64,000 bases of DNA from Nematostella vectensis (GCF_932526225.1 NC_064038.1:18587075-18651074); one strand, 5' to 3'; shown: positions 40,786 to 54,302, counted from the first letter of the stretch. Numbers and translations are program-made. The notes: generated by a model from the sequence alone, not told the origin.

Positions 40786-40879
40786 TTCCTTTTTCTTATC
40801 GATGTACTCACAGGACTGTTATATAATAGATAGACCTTACACAGTTCTATCGTCTACGGCCATACCACTGAGAAAGCAC

Positions 40880-40910
<31 letters not shown>

Positions 40911-41251
40911 AGTAGGGCGCGGTAAGTACTTGGATGGGTGACCGCTTCGGAATACCGTGTGCTGTAGGCATTTCCTTTTTGTTACCGAAGTACTCACAGG
41001 ACTGTTATATCAAATCTATTTCTTATACAGTTCTGTCGTCTACGGCCATACCACTGAGAAAGCACCGGTTCTCGTCCGATCACCGTAGTTAAGCTCAGTA
41101 GGGCACGGCTAGTACTTGGATTGGTGACCGCCTGGGAATACCGTCTGCTGTAGGCATTTCCTTTTTGTTATCGAGGTACTCACAGGACTGTTATATAATA
41201 GATAGATCTTAAACAGTTCTATCGTCTACGGCCATACCACTGAGAAAGCAC

Positions 41252-41282
<31 letters not shown>

Positions 41283-41324
41283 AGTAGGGCGCGGTTAGTA
41301 CTTGGATGGGTGACCGCCTGGGAA

Positions 41325-41437
41325 TACCGTGTGCTGTAGGCATTTCCTTTTTGTCATCGAAGTACTAACAGGACTGTTATATAATAGATAGATCTTAAAC
41401 AGTTCTGTCGTCTACGACCATACCACTGAGAAAGCAC

Positions 41438-41468
<31 letters not shown>

Positions 41469-41809
41469 AGTAGGGCGCGGTTAGTACTTGGATGGGTGAC
41501 CGCCTGGGAATACCGTGTGCTGTAGGCATTTCCTTTTTGTCATCGAAGTACTCACAGGACTGTTATATAATAGATAGATCTTACACAGTTCTATCGTCTA
41601 CGGCCATACCACTTAGAAAGCACCGGTTCTCGTCCGATCACCGAAGGTAAGCTCAGTAGGGCGCGGTAAGTACTTGGATGGGTGACCGCTTCGGAATACC
41701 GTGTGCTGTAGGCATTTCCTTTTTGTCATCGAAGTACTAACAGGACTGTTATATAATAGATAGATCTTAAACAGTTCTGTCGTCTACGACCATACCACTG
41801 AGAAAGCAC

Positions 41810-41840
<31 letters not shown>

Positions 41841-42088
41841 AGTAGGGCGCGGTTAGTACTTGGATGGGTGACCGCCTGGGAATACCGTGTGCTGTAGGCA
41901 TTTCCTTTTTGTCATCGAAGTACTCACAGGACTGTTATATAATAGATAGATCTTACACAGTTCTATCGTCTACGGCCATACCACTTAGAAAGCACCGGTT
42001 CTCGTCCGATCACCGAAGGTAAGCTCAGTAGGGCGCGGTAAGTACTTGGATGGGTGACCGCTTCGGAATACCGTGTGCTGTAGGCATT
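41325..42088 (+). repeat. Tandem duplication of 2 units (372 bp)
   Basis: The G8A unit (gene 41410) and class C unit (gene 41596) recur at once as 41782 and 41968. Both C copies share the rare T52G (gaaggtaag) and both spacers before the G8A genes read gtactaacagg. A small, recent, unambiguous duplication. Confidence 0.85.
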
Positions 42089-42091
42089 TCC

Positions 42092-42095
42092 TTTT
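42092..42095 (+). terminator. Short T-run (TTTT), ccttttac form
   Basis: T-run cut to four by T to A after the class C gene at 41968. The same form follows the genes at 51082 (51206-51209) and 56476 (56599-56602), all with T52G, so terminator and gene changes are co-inherited. Confidence 0.6.
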
Positions 42096-42367
42096 ACTTA
42101 CCAAAGTACTCACAGGACTGTTATATAAAATCTATTTCTTACACAGTTCTGTCGTCTACGGCCATACCACTGAGAAAGCACCGGTTCTCGTCCGATCACC
42201 GTAGTTAAGCTCATTAGGGCACGGTTAGTACTTGGATGGGTGACCGCCTGAGAATACCGTGTGCTGTAGGCATTTTCTTTTTGTTATCGTGGTACTCACA
42301 GGACTGTTATATAATAGATAGATCTTAAACAGTTCTGTCGTCTACGGCCATACCACTGAGAAAGCAC

Positions 42368-42398
<31 letters not shown>

Positions 42399-42925
42399 AG
42401 TAGGGCGCGGTAAGTACTTGGATGGGTGACCGCTTCGGAATACCGTGTGCTGTAGGCATTTCCTTTTTGTTACCGAAGTACTCACAGGACTGTTATATAA
42501 AATCTATTTCTTACACAGTTCTGTCGTCTACGGCCATACCACTGAGAAAGCACCGGTTCCCGTCCGATTACCGTAGTTAAGCTTATTAGGGCACGGTTAG
42601 TACTTGGACGGGTGACCGCCTGGAAATACCGTGTGCTGTAGGCATTTCCTTTTTGTTACCGAAGTACTCACAGGACTGTTATATAAAATCTATTTCTTAC
42701 ACACTTCTGTCGTCTACGGCCATACCACTGAGAAAGCACCGGTTCTCGTCCGATCACCGTAGTTAAGCTCAGTAGGGCACGGTTAGTACTTGGACGGGTG
42801 ACCGCCTGGGAATACCGTGTGCTGTACGCATTTCCTTTTTCTTATCGATGTACTCACAGGACTGTTATATAATAGATAGACCTTACACAGTTCTATCGTC
42901 TACGGCCATACCACTGAGAAAGCAC

Positions 42926-42956
<31 letters not shown>

Positions 42957-43297
42957 AGTAGGGCGCGGTAAGTACTTGGATGGGTGACCGCTTCGGAATA
43001 CCGTGTGCTGTAGGCATTTCCTTTTTGTTACCGAAGTACTCACAGGACTGTTATATCAAATCTATTTCTTATACAGTTCTGTCGTCTACGGCCATACCAC
43101 TGAGAAAGCACCGGTTCTCGTCCGATCACCGTAGTTAAGCTCAGTAGGGCACGGCTAGTACTTGGATTGGTGACCGCCTGGGAATACCGTGTGCTGTAGG
43201 CTTTTCCTTTTTGTTATCGAGGTACTCACAGGACTGTTATATAATAGATAGATCTTAAACAGTTCTATCGTCTACGGCCATACCACTGAGAAAGCAC

Positions 43298-43328
<31 letters not shown>

Positions 43329-43669
43329 AGTAGGGCGCGGTTAGTACTTGGATGGGTGACCGCCTGGGAATACCGTGTGCTGTAGGCATTTCCTTTTTGT
43401 CATCGAAGTACTAACAGGACTGTTATATAATAGATAGATCTTAAACAGTTCTGTCGTCTACGACCATACCACTGAGAAAGCACCGGTTCTCGTCCGATCA
43501 CCTAAGTTAAGCTCAGTAGGGCGCGGTTAGTACTTGGATGGGTGACCGCCTGGGAATACCGTGTGCTGTAGGCATTTCCTTTTTGTCATCGAAGTACTCA
43601 CAGGACTGTTATATAATAGATAGATCTTACACAGTTCTATCGTCTACGGCCATACCACTTAGAAAGCAC

Positions 43670-43700
<31 letters not shown>

Positions 43701-44041
43701 AGTAGGGCGCGGTAAGTACTTGGATGGGTGACCGCCTGGGAATACCGTGTGCTGTAGGCATTTCCTTTTTGTCATCGAAGTACTCACAGGACTGTTATAT
43801 AATAGATAGATCTTACACAGTTCTATCGTTTACGGCCATACCACTGAGAAAGCACCAGTTCTCGTCCGATCACAGAACTTAAAGTCAGTAGGGCACGGTT
43901 AGTAGTTGGACGGGTGACCGCCTGGGAATACCGTGTGCTGTAGGCATTTCCTTTTTGTTATCGAGGTACTCACAGGACTGTTATATAATAGATAGATCTT
44001 AAACAGTTCTATCGTCTACGGCCATACCACTGAGAAAGCAC

Positions 44042-44072
<31 letters not shown>

Positions 44073-44227
44073 AGTAGGGCGCGGTTAGTACTTGGATGGG
44101 TGACCGCCTGGGAATACCGTGTGCTGTAGGCATTTACTTTTTGTTTTCGAAGTACTAACAGGACTGTTATATAATAGATAGATCTTACACAGTTCTATCG
44201 TCTACGGCCATACCACTGAAAAAGCAC

Positions 44228-44258
<31 letters not shown>

Positions 44259-44785
44259 AGTAGGGCGCGGTTAGTACTTGGATGGGTGACCGCCTGGGAA
44301 TACCGTGTGCTGTAGGCACTTCCTTTTTGTCATCGAAGTACTCACAGGACTGTTATATAATATATATTTCTTACACAGTTCTGTCGTCTACGGCCATACC
44401 ACTGAGAAAGCACCGGTTCTCGTCCGATCACCGAATTTAAGCTCAGTAGGGCGCGGTAAGTACTTGGATGGGTGACCGCTTCGGAATACCGTGTGCTGTT
44501 GGCATTTCCTTTTTGTTATCGAGGTACTGACAGTACTGTTATATAATAGATAGATGTTACACAGTTCTATCGTTTACGGCCATACCACTGAGAAAGCACC
44601 AGTTCTCGTCCGATCACAGAACTTAAAGTCAGTAGGGCACGGTTAGTACTTGGACGGGTGACCGCCTGGGAATACCGTGTGCTGTAGGCATTTCCTTTTT
44701 GTTATCGAGGTACTCACAGGACTGTTATATAATAGATAGATCTTAAACTGTTCTAACGTCTACGGCCATACCACTGAGAAAGCAC

Positions 44786-44816
<31 letters not shown>

Positions 44817-44971
44817 AGTAGGGCGCGGTTAGTACTTGGATGGGTGACCGCCTGGGAATACCGTGTGCTGTAGGCATTTCCTTTTTGTCATCGAAGTACT
44901 CACGGGACTGTTATATAATATATATTTCTTACACAGTTCTGTCGTCTACGGCCATACCACTGAGAAAGCAC

Positions 44972-45002
<31 letters not shown>

Positions 45003-45157
45003 AGTAGGGCGCGGTTAGTACTTGGATGGGTGACCGCCTGGGAATACCGTGTGCTGTAGGCATTTCCTTTTTGTCATCGAAGTACTCACAGGACTGTTAT
45101 ATAATAGATAGATCTTACACAGTTCTATCGTCTACGGCCATACCACTTAGAAAGCAC

Positions 45158-45188
<31 letters not shown>

Positions 45189-45529
45189 AGTAGGGCGCGG
45201 TAAGTACTTGGATGGGTGACCGCTTCGGAATACCGTGTGCTGTAGGCATTTCCTTTTTCTTACCAAAGTACTCACAGGACTGTTATATAAAATCTATTTC
45301 TTACACAGTTCTGTCGTCTACGGCCATACCACTGAGAAAGCACCGGTTCTCGTCCGATCACCGTAGTTAAGCTCAGTAGGGCACGGTTAGTACTTGGATG
45401 GGTGACCGCCTGGGAATACCGTGTGCTGTAGGCATTTCCTTTTTGTTATCGTGGTACTCACAGGACTGTTATATAATAGATAGATCTTAAACAGTTCTGT
45501 CGTCTACGGCCATACCACTGAGAAAGCAC

Positions 45530-45560
<31 letters not shown>

Positions 45561-46645
45561 AGTAGGGCGCGGTAAGTACTTGGATGGGTGACCGCTTCGG
45601 AATACCGTGTGCTGTAGGCATTTCCTTTTTGTTACCGAAGTACTCACAGGAGTGTTATATAAAATCTATTTCTTACACAGTTCTGTCGTCTACGGCCATA
45701 CCACTGAGAAAGCACCGGTTCTCGTCCGATTACCGTAGTTAAGCTCATTAGGGCACGGTTAGTACTTGAACGGGTGACCGCCTGGAAATACCGTGTGCTG
45801 TAGGCATTTCCTTTTTGTTAACGAAGTACTCACAGGACTGTTATATAAAATCTATTTCTTACACAGTTCTGTCGTCTACGGCCATACCACTGAGAAAGCA
45901 CCGGTTCTCGTCCGATCACCGTAGTTAAGCTCAGTAGGGCACGGTTAGTACTTGGATGGGTGACCGCTTCGGAATACCGTGTGCTGTAGGCATTTCCTTT
46001 TTGTTACCGAAGTACTCACAGGACTGTTATATCAAATCTATTTCTTACACAGTTCTGTCGTCTACGGCCATACCACTGAGAAAGCACCGGTTCTCGTCCG
46101 ATCACCGTAGTTAAGCTCAGTAGGGCACGGTTAGTACTTGGACGGGTGACCGCCTGGGAATACCGTGTGCTTTAGGCATTTCCTTTTTGTTATCGAGGTA
46201 CTCACAGGACTGTTATATAATAGATAGATCTTAAACAGTTCTATCGTCTACGGCCATACCACTGAGAAAGCACCGGTTCTCGTCCGATCACCAAAGTTAA
46301 GCTCAGTAGGGCGCGGTTAGTACTTGGATGGGTGACCACCTGGTAATACCGTGTGCTGTAGGCATTTACTTTTTGTTTTCGAAGTACTAACAGGACTGTT
46401 ATATAATAGATAGATCTTACACAGTTCTATCGTCTACGGCCATACCACTGAGAAAGCACCGATTCTCGTCCAATCACCGAAGTTAAGCTCAGTAGGGCGC
46501 GGATAGTACTTGGATGGGTGACCGCCTGGGAATACCGTGTGCTGTAGGCATTTCCTTTTTGTCATCGAAGTACTCACAGGACTGTTATATAATATATATT
46601 TCTTACACAGTTCTGTCGTCTACGGCCATACCACTGAGAAAGCAC

Positions 46646-46676
<31 letters not shown>

Positions 46677-47017
46677 AGTCGGGCACGGTTAGTACTTGGA
46701 TGGGTGACCGCCTGGGAATACCGTGTGCTGTAGGCATTTCCTTTTTGTCATCGAGGTACTCACAGGACTGTTATATAATAGATAGATCTTAAACAGTTCT
46801 ATCGTCTACGGCCATACCACTGAGAAAGCACCGGTTCTCGTCCGATCACCGAATTTAAGCTCAGTAGGGCGCGGTTAGTACTTGGATGGGTGACCGCCTG
46901 GGAATACCGTGTGCTGTGGGCATTTCCTTTTTGTCATCGAAGTACTCACAGGACTGTTATATAATAGATAGATCTTACACAGTTCTATCATCTACGGCCA
47001 TACCACTTAGAAAGCAC

Positions 47018-47048
<31 letters not shown>

Positions 47049-47389
47049 AGTAGGGCGCGGTAAGTACTTGGATGGGTGACCACTTCGGAATACCGTGTGC
47101 TGTAGGCATTTCCTTTTTGTTATCGAGGTACTGACAGGACTGTTATATAATAGATAGATGTTACACAGTTCTATCGTTTACGGCCATACCACTGAGAAAG
47201 CACCAGTTCTCGTCCGATCACAGAACTTAAAGTCAGTATGGCACGGTTAGTACTTGGACGGGTGACCGCCTGGGAATACCGTGTGCTGTAGGCATTTCCT
47301 TTTTGTTATCGAGGTACTCACAGGACTGTTATATAATAGATAGATCTTAAACAGTTCTATCGTCTACGGCCATACCACTGAGAAAGCAC

Positions 47390-47420
<31 letters not shown>

Positions 47421-47575
47421 AGTAGGGCGCGGTTAGTACTTGGATGGGTGACCGCCTGGGAATACCGTGTGCTGTAGGCATTTTATTTTTGTCATCGAAG
47501 TACTCACAGGACTGTTATATAATAGATAGATCTTACACAGTTCTATTGTCTACGGCCATACCACTTAGAAAGCAC

Positions 47576-47606
<31 letters not shown>

Positions 47607-47857
47607 AGTAGGGCGCGGTAAGTACTTGGATGGGTGACCGCTTCGGAATACCGTGTGCTGTAGGCATTTCCTTTTTGTTACCAAAGTACTCACAGGACTG
47701 TTATATAAAATCTTTTTCTTACACAGTTCTGTCGTCTACGGCCATACCACTGAGAAAGCACCGGTTCTCGTCCGATCACCGTAGTTAAGCTCAGTAGGGC
47801 ACGGTTAGTACTTGGATGGGTGACCGCCTGGGAATACCGTGTGCTGTAGGCATTTCC

Positions 47858-47865
47858 TTTTTTTT
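47858..47865 (+). terminator. Long T-run (eight T) terminator
   Basis: G to T after the usual TTTTT joins it to the next Ts, giving eight. The same in the duplicated unit at 53252-53259; the matching place at 58645 has the normal five. Confidence 0.65.
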
Positions 47866-47947
47866 ATCGAGGTACTCACAGGACTGTTATATAATAGATA
47901 GATCTTAAACAGTTCTGTCGTCTACGACCATACCACTGAGAAAGCAC

Positions 47948-47978
<31 letters not shown>

Positions 47979-48133
47979 AGTAGGGCGCGGTTAGTACTTG
48001 GATGGGTGACCGCCTGGGAATACCGTGTGCTGTAGGCATTTCCTTTTTGTCATCGAAGTACTCACAGGACTGTTAGATAATAGATAGATCTTACACAGTT
48101 CTATCGTCTACGGCCATACCACTTAGAAAGCAC

Positions 48134-48164
<31 letters not shown>

Positions 48165-48291
48165 AGTAGGGCGCGGTAAGTACTTGGATGGGTGACCGCC
48201 TGGGAATACCGTGTGCTGTAGGCATTTCCTTTTTGTCATCGAAGTACTCACAGGACTGTTATATAATAGATAGATCTTACACAGTTCTATC

Positions 48292-48411
48292 GTTTACGGC
48301 CATACCACTGAGAAAGCACCAGTTCTCGTCCGATCACCGAAGTTAAGCTCAGTAGGGCGCGGTTAGTACTTGGATGGGTGACCGCCTGGGAATACCGTGT
48401 GCTGTAGGCAT
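48292..48411 (+). rRNA. 5S rRNA copy, class D/class A chimera
   Basis: The first 35 or so bases are class D (T3, A30), and the rest is class A (C47, G51, G56, C57, G68, T84). The switch lies between positions 30 and 47. The 30-47 pair is A against C. It equals what a crossover in the D copy would leave, with one unit removed from the block seen at 43.8-44.1 kb. Twin at 53686. Confidence 0.87.
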
Positions 48412-48477
48412 TTACTTTTTGTTTTCGAAGTACTAACAGGACTGTTATATAATAGATAGATCTTACACAGTTCTATC

Positions 48478-48597
48478 GTCTACGGCCATACCACTGAAAA
48501 AGCACCGGTTCTCGTCCGATCACCGAACTTAAGCTCAGTAGGGCGCGGTTAGTACTTGGATGGGTGACCGCCTGGGAAAACCGTGTGCTGTAGGCAT
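48478..48597 (+). rRNA. 5S rRNA copy with G21A, G51C, T102A
   Basis: tgaaaaagc puts A21 opposite C57, accgaactta gives C51, and gggaaaacc changes loop position 102 beside helix V. Twin at 53872. Confidence 0.85.
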
Positions 48598-48877
48598 TTC
48601 CTTTTTGTCATCGAAGTACTCGCAGGACTGTTATATAATATATATTTCTTACACAGTTCTGTCGTTTACGGCCATACCACTGAGAAAGCACCGGTTCTCG
48701 TCCGATCACCGTAGTTAAGCTCATTAGGGCACGGTTAGTACTTGGATGGGTGACCGCCTGAGAATACCGTGTGCTGTAGGCATTTTCTTTTTGTTATCGT
48801 GGTACTCACACGACTGTTATATAATAGATAGATCTTAAACAGTTCTGTCGTCTACGGCCATACCACTGAGAAAGCAC

Positions 48878-48908
<31 letters not shown>

Positions 48909-49221
48909 AGTAGGGCGCGGTAAGTACTTGGATGGGTGACCGCTTCGGAATACCGTGTGCTGTAGGCATTTCCTTTTTGTTACCGAAGTACTCACAGGAC
49001 TGTTATATAAAATCTATTTCTTACACAGTTCTGTCGTCTACGGCCATACCACTGAGAAAGCACCGGTTCCCGTCCTATTACCGTAGTTAAGCTCATTAGG
49101 GCACGGTTAGTACTTGGACGGGTGACCGCCTGGAAATACCGTGTGCTGTAGGCATTTCCTTTTTGTTACCGAAGTACTCACAGGACTGTTATATAAAATC
49201 TATTTCTTACACACTTCTGTC

Positions 49222-49435
49222 GTCTACGGCCATACCACTGAGAAAGCACCGGTTCTCGTCCGATCACCGTAGTTAAGCTCAGTAGGGCACGGTTAGTACT
49301 TGGACGGGTGACCGCCTGGGAATACCGTGTGCTGTACGCATTTCCTTTTTCTTATCGATGTACTCACAGGACTGTTATATAATAGATAGACCTTACACAG
49401 TTCTATCGTCTACGGCCATACCACTGAGAAAGCAC

Positions 49436-49466
<31 letters not shown>

Positions 49467-49807
49467 AGTAGGGCGCGGTAAGTACTTGGATGGGTGACCG
49501 CTTCGGAATACCGTGTGCTGTAGGCATTTCCTTTTTGTTACCGAAGTACTCACAGGACTGTTATATCAAATCTATTTCTTATACAGTTCTGTCGTCTACG
49601 GCCATACCACTGAGAAAGCACCGGTTCTCGTCCGATCACCGTAGTTAAGCTCAGTAGGGCACGGTTAGTACTTGGACGGGTGACCGCCTGGGAATACCGT
49701 GTGCTGTACGCATTTCCTTTTTCTTATCGATGTACTCACAGGACTGTTATATAATAGATAGACCTTACACAGTTCTATCGTCTACGGCCATACCACTGAG
49801 AAAGCAC

Positions 49808-49838
<31 letters not shown>

Positions 49839-49966
49839 AGTAGGGCGCGGTAAGTACTTGGATGGGTGACCGCTTCGGAATACCGTGTGCTGTAGGCATT
49901 TCCTTTTTGTTACCGAAGTACTCACAGGACTGTTATATCAAATCTATTTCTTATACAGTTCTGTCG
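49222..49966 (+). repeat. Tandem duplication of 2 units (372 bp)
   Basis: The pair of genes 49222 (B-like, gacggg, gtacgc end) and 49408 (C97 type with normal G19) is repeated as 49594 and 49780. The matching region at 42712-43084 has the pair once. The doubled form is also present at 54616-55360, so it predates the 29-unit duplication. Confidence 0.83.
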
Positions 49967-50365
49967 TCTACGGCCATACCACTGAGAAAGCACCGGTTCT
50001 CGTCCGATCACCGTAGTTAAGCTCAGTAGGGCACGGCTAGTACTTGGATTGGTGACCGCCTGGGAATACCGTCTGCTGTAGGCATTTCCTTTTTGTTATC
50101 GAGGTACTCACAGGACTGTTATATAATAGATAGATCTTAAACAGTTCTATCGTCTACGGCCATACCACTGAGAAAGCACCGGTTCTCGTCCGATCACCAA
50201 AGTTAAGCTCAGTAGGGCGCGGTTAGTACTTGGATGGGTGACCGCCTGGGAATACCGTGTGCTGTAGGCATTTCCTTTTTGTCATCGAAGTACTAACAGG
50301 ACTGTTATATAATAGATAGATCTTAAACAGTTCTGTCGTCTACGACCATACCACTGAGAAAGCAC

Positions 50366-50396
<31 letters not shown>

Positions 50397-50551
50397 AGTA
50401 GGGCGCGGTTAGTACTTGGATGGGTGACCGCCTGGGAATACCGTGTGCTGTAGGCATTTCCTTTTTGTCATCGAAGTACTCACAGGACTGTTATATAATA
50501 GATAGATCTTACACAGTTCTATCGTCTACGGCCATACCACTTAGAAAGCAC

Positions 50552-50582
<31 letters not shown>

Positions 50583-50737
50583 AGTAGGGAACGGTAAGTA
50601 CTTGGATGGGTGACCGCTTCGGAATACCGTGTGCTGTAGGCATTTCCTTTTTGTTATCGAGGTACTCACAGGACTGTTATATAATAGATAGATCTTAAAC
50701 TGTTCTAACGTCTACGGCCATACCACTGAGAAAGCAC

Positions 50738-50768
<31 letters not shown>

Positions 50769-50923
50769 AGTAGGGCGCGGTTAGTACTTGGATGGGTGAC
50801 CGCCTGGGAATACCGTGTGCTGTAGGCATTTACTTTTTGTTTTCGAAGTACTCACAGGACTGTTATATAATATATATTTCTTACACAGTTCTGTCGTCTA
50901 CGGCCATACCACTGAGAAAGCAC

Positions 50924-50954
<31 letters not shown>

Positions 50955-51081
50955 AGTAGGGCGCGGTTAGTACTTGGATGGGTGACCGCCTGGGAATACC
51001 GTGTGCTGTAGGCATTTCCTTTTTGTCATCGAAGTACTCACAGGACTGTTATAAAATAGATAGATCTTACACAGTTCTATC

Positions 51082-51201
51082 GTCTACGGCCATACCACTT
51101 AGAAAGCACCGGTTCTAGTCCGATCACCGAAGGTAAGCTCAGTAGGGCGCGGTAAGTACTTGGATGGGTGACCGCTTCGGAATACCGTGTGCTGTAGGCA
51201 T
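51082..51201 (+). rRNA. 5S rRNA copy, class C with C36A and T52G
   Basis: Reads ggttctagtcc in the helix III hairpin and gaaggtaag in box A. Twin at 56476, which additionally lost a base. Confidence 0.86.
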
Positions 51202-51453
51202 TTCCTTTTACTTACCAAAGTACTCACAGGACTGTTATATAAAATCTATTTCTTACACAGTTCTGTCGTCTACGGCCATACCACTGAGAAAGCACCGGTT
51301 CTCGTCCGATCACCGTAGTTAAGCTCATTAGGGCACGGTTAGTACTTGGATGGGTGACCGCCTGAGAATACCGTGTGCTGTAGGCATTTTCTTTTTGTTA
51401 TCGTGGTACTCACAGGACTGTTATATAATAGATAGATCTTAAACAGTTCTGTC

Positions 51454-51481
51454 GTCTACGGCCATACCACTGAGAAAGCAC

Positions 51482-51512
<31 letters not shown>

Positions 51513-51573
51513 AGTAGGGCGCGGTAAGTACTTGGACGGGTGACCGCCTGGAAATACCGTGTGCTGTAGGCAT
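51454..51573 (+). rRNA. 5S rRNA copy, chimera with class E-like 3' end
   Basis: Class A-like up to position 72 with A73, then C84 and cctgga (A99) typical of class E. The corresponding unit at 42340 keeps gatggg and cttcgg. A conversion tract or crossover in box C explains it. Twin at 56847. Confidence 0.84.
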
Positions 51574-52039
51574 TTCCTTTTTGTTACCGAAGTACTCACA
51601 GGACTGTTATATAAAATCTATTTCTTACACAGTTCTGTCGTCTACGGCCATACCACTGAGAAAGCACCGGTTCCCGTCCGATTACCGTAGTTAAGCTCAT
51701 TAGGGCACGGTTAGTACTTGGACGGGTGACCGCCTGGAAATACCGTGTGCTGTAGGCATTTCCTTTTTGTTACCGAAGTACTCACAGGACTGTTATATAA
51801 AATCTATTTCTTACACACTTCTGTCGTCTACGGCCATACCACTGAGAAAGCACCGGTTCTCGTCCGATCACCGTAGTTAAGCTCAGTAGGGCACGGTTAG
51901 TACTTGGACGGGTGACCGCCTGGGAATACCGTGTGCTGTACGCATTTCCTTTTTCCTATCGATGTACTCACAGGACTGTTATATAATAGATAGACCTTAC
52001 ACAGCTCTATCGTCTACGGCCATACCACTGAGAAAGCAC

Positions 52040-52070
<31 letters not shown>

Positions 52071-52411
52071 AGTAGGGCGCGGTAAGTACTTGGATGGGTG
52101 ACCGCTTCGGAATACCGTGTGCTGTAGGCATTTCCTTTTTGTTACCGAAGTACTCACAGGACTGTTATATCAAATCTATTTCTTATACAGTTCTGTCGTC
52201 TACGGCCATACCACTGAGAAAGCACCGGTTCTCGTCCGATCACCGTAGTTAAGCTCAGTAGGGCACGGCTAGTACTTGGATTGGTGACCGCCTGGGAATA
52301 CCGTGTGCTGTAGGCATTTCCTTTTTGTTATCGAGGTACTCACAGGACTGTTATATAATAGATAGATCTTAAACAGTTCTATCGTCTACGGCCATACCAC
52401 TGAGAAAGCAC

Positions 52412-52442
<31 letters not shown>

Positions 52443-52597
52443 AGTAGGGCGCGGTTAGTACTTGGATGGGTGACCGCCTGGGAATACCGTGTGCTGTAGG
52501 CATTTCCTTTTTGTCATCGAAGTACTAACAGGACTGTTATATAATAGATAGATCTTAAACAGTTCTGTCGTCTACGACCATACCACTGAGAAAGCAC

Positions 52598-52628
<31 letters not shown>

Positions 52629-52783
52629 AGTAGGGCGCGGTTAGTACTTGGATGGGTGACCGCCTGGGAATACCGTGTGCTGTAGGCATTTCCTTTTTGT
52701 CATCGAAGTACTCACAGGACTGTTATATAATAGATAGATCTTACACAGTTCTATCGTCTACGGCCATACCACTTAGAAAGCAC

Positions 52784-52814
<31 letters not shown>

Positions 52815-53341
52815 AGTAGGGCGCGGTAAGTACTTGGATGGGTGACCGCTTCGGAATACCGTGTGCTGTAGGCATTTCCTTTTTGTCATCGAAGTACTCA
52901 CAGGACTGTTATATAATATATATTTCTTACACAGTTCTATCGTCTACGGCCATACCACTTAGAAAGCACCGGTTCTCGTCCCATCACCGAAGTTAAGCTC
53001 AGTAGGGCGCGGTAAGTACTTGGATGGGTGACCGCTTCGGAATACCGTGTGCTGTAGGCATTTCCTTTTTGTTACCAAAGTACTCACAGGACTGTTATAT
53101 AAAATCTATTTCTTACACAGTTCTGTCGTCTACGGCCATACCACTGAGAAAGCACCGGTTCTCGTCCGATCACCGTAGTTAAGCTCAGTAGGGCACGGTT
53201 AGTACTTGGATGGGTGACCGCCTGGGAATACCGTGTGCTGTAGGCATTTCCTTTTTTTTATCGAGGTACTCACAGGACTGTTATATAATAGATAGATCTT
53301 AAACAGTTCTGTCGTCTACGACCATACCACTGAGAAAGCAC

Positions 53342-53372
<31 letters not shown>

Positions 53373-53527
53373 AGTAGGGCGCGGTTAGTACTTGGATGGG
53401 TGACCGCCTGGGAATACCGTGTGCTGTAGGCATTTCCTTTTTGTCATCGAAGTACTCACAGGACTGTTAGATAATAGATAGATCTTACACAGTTCTATCG
53501 TCTACGGCCATACCACTTAGAAAGCAC

Positions 53528-53558
<31 letters not shown>

Positions 53559-53685
53559 AGTAGGGCGCGGTAAGTACTTGGATGGGTGACCGCCTGGGAA
53601 TACCGTGTGCTGTAGGCATTTCCTTTTTGTCATCGAAGTACTCACAGGACTGTTATATAATAGATAGATCTTACACAGTTCTATC

Positions 53686-53805
53686 GTTTACGGCCATACC
53701 ACTGAGAAAGCACCAGTTCTCGTCCGATCACCGAAGTTAAGCTCAGTAGGGCGCGGTTAGTACTTGGATGGGTGACCGCCTGGGAATACCGTGTGCTGTA
53801 GGCAT
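53686..53805 (+). rRNA. 5S rRNA copy, class D/class A chimera (twin of 48292)
   Basis: Same switch from class D to class A between positions 30 and 47 as at 48292, 5394 bp away. The last trace of class D in the window. Confidence 0.87.
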
Positions 53806-54271
53806 TTACTTTTTGTTTTCGAAGTACTAACAGGACTGTTATATAATAGATAGATCTTACACAGTTCTATCGTCTACGGCCATACCACTGAAAAAGCACC
53901 GGTTCTCGTCCGATCACCGAACTTAAGCTCAGTAGGGCGCGGTTAGTACTTGGATGGGTGACCGCCTGGGAAAACCGTGTGCTGTAGGCATTTCCTTTTT
54001 GTCATCGAAGTACTCGCAGGACTGTTATATAATATATATTTCTTACACAGTTCTGTCGTTTACGGCCATACCACTGAGAAAGCACCGGTTCTCGTCCGAT
54101 CACCGTAGTTAAGCTCATTAGGGCACGGTTAGTACTTGGATGGGTGACCGCCTGAGAATACCGTGTGCTGTAGGCATTTTCTTTTTGTTATCGTGGTACT
54201 CACACGACTGTTATATAATAGATAGATCTTAAACAGTTCTGTCGTCTACGGCCATACCACTGAGAAAGCAC

Positions 54272-54302
<31 letters not shown>

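Larger units (their letters stand above)
118..47295 (+). other. Catalogue of class D 5S copies (30)
   Basis: Class D starts: 118, 304, 490, 2722, 3838, 5698, 7186, 7930, 8674, 12394, 14254, 15556, 16300, 18718, 19276, 20392, 21694, 24298, 27832, 29692, 31180, 31924, 33784, 35272, 36016, 38434, 39922, 43828, 44572 and 47176. Shared changes from class A are C3T, G30A, C47A, G51C, G56A, C57G, G68A and T84C; some also have G64T. Helix III loses 30-47 and helix II loses 21-57, with no compensating change. Box A is altered. Most are preceded by a spacer reading tgacagg and tagatgttac; the copies at 7186, 15556, 31180, 35272, 39922 and 43828 have a class C-like spacer. D copies recur 8 then 4 units apart (for example 5698, 7186, 7930), because they travel inside larger duplicated blocks. 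Confidence 0.85.
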
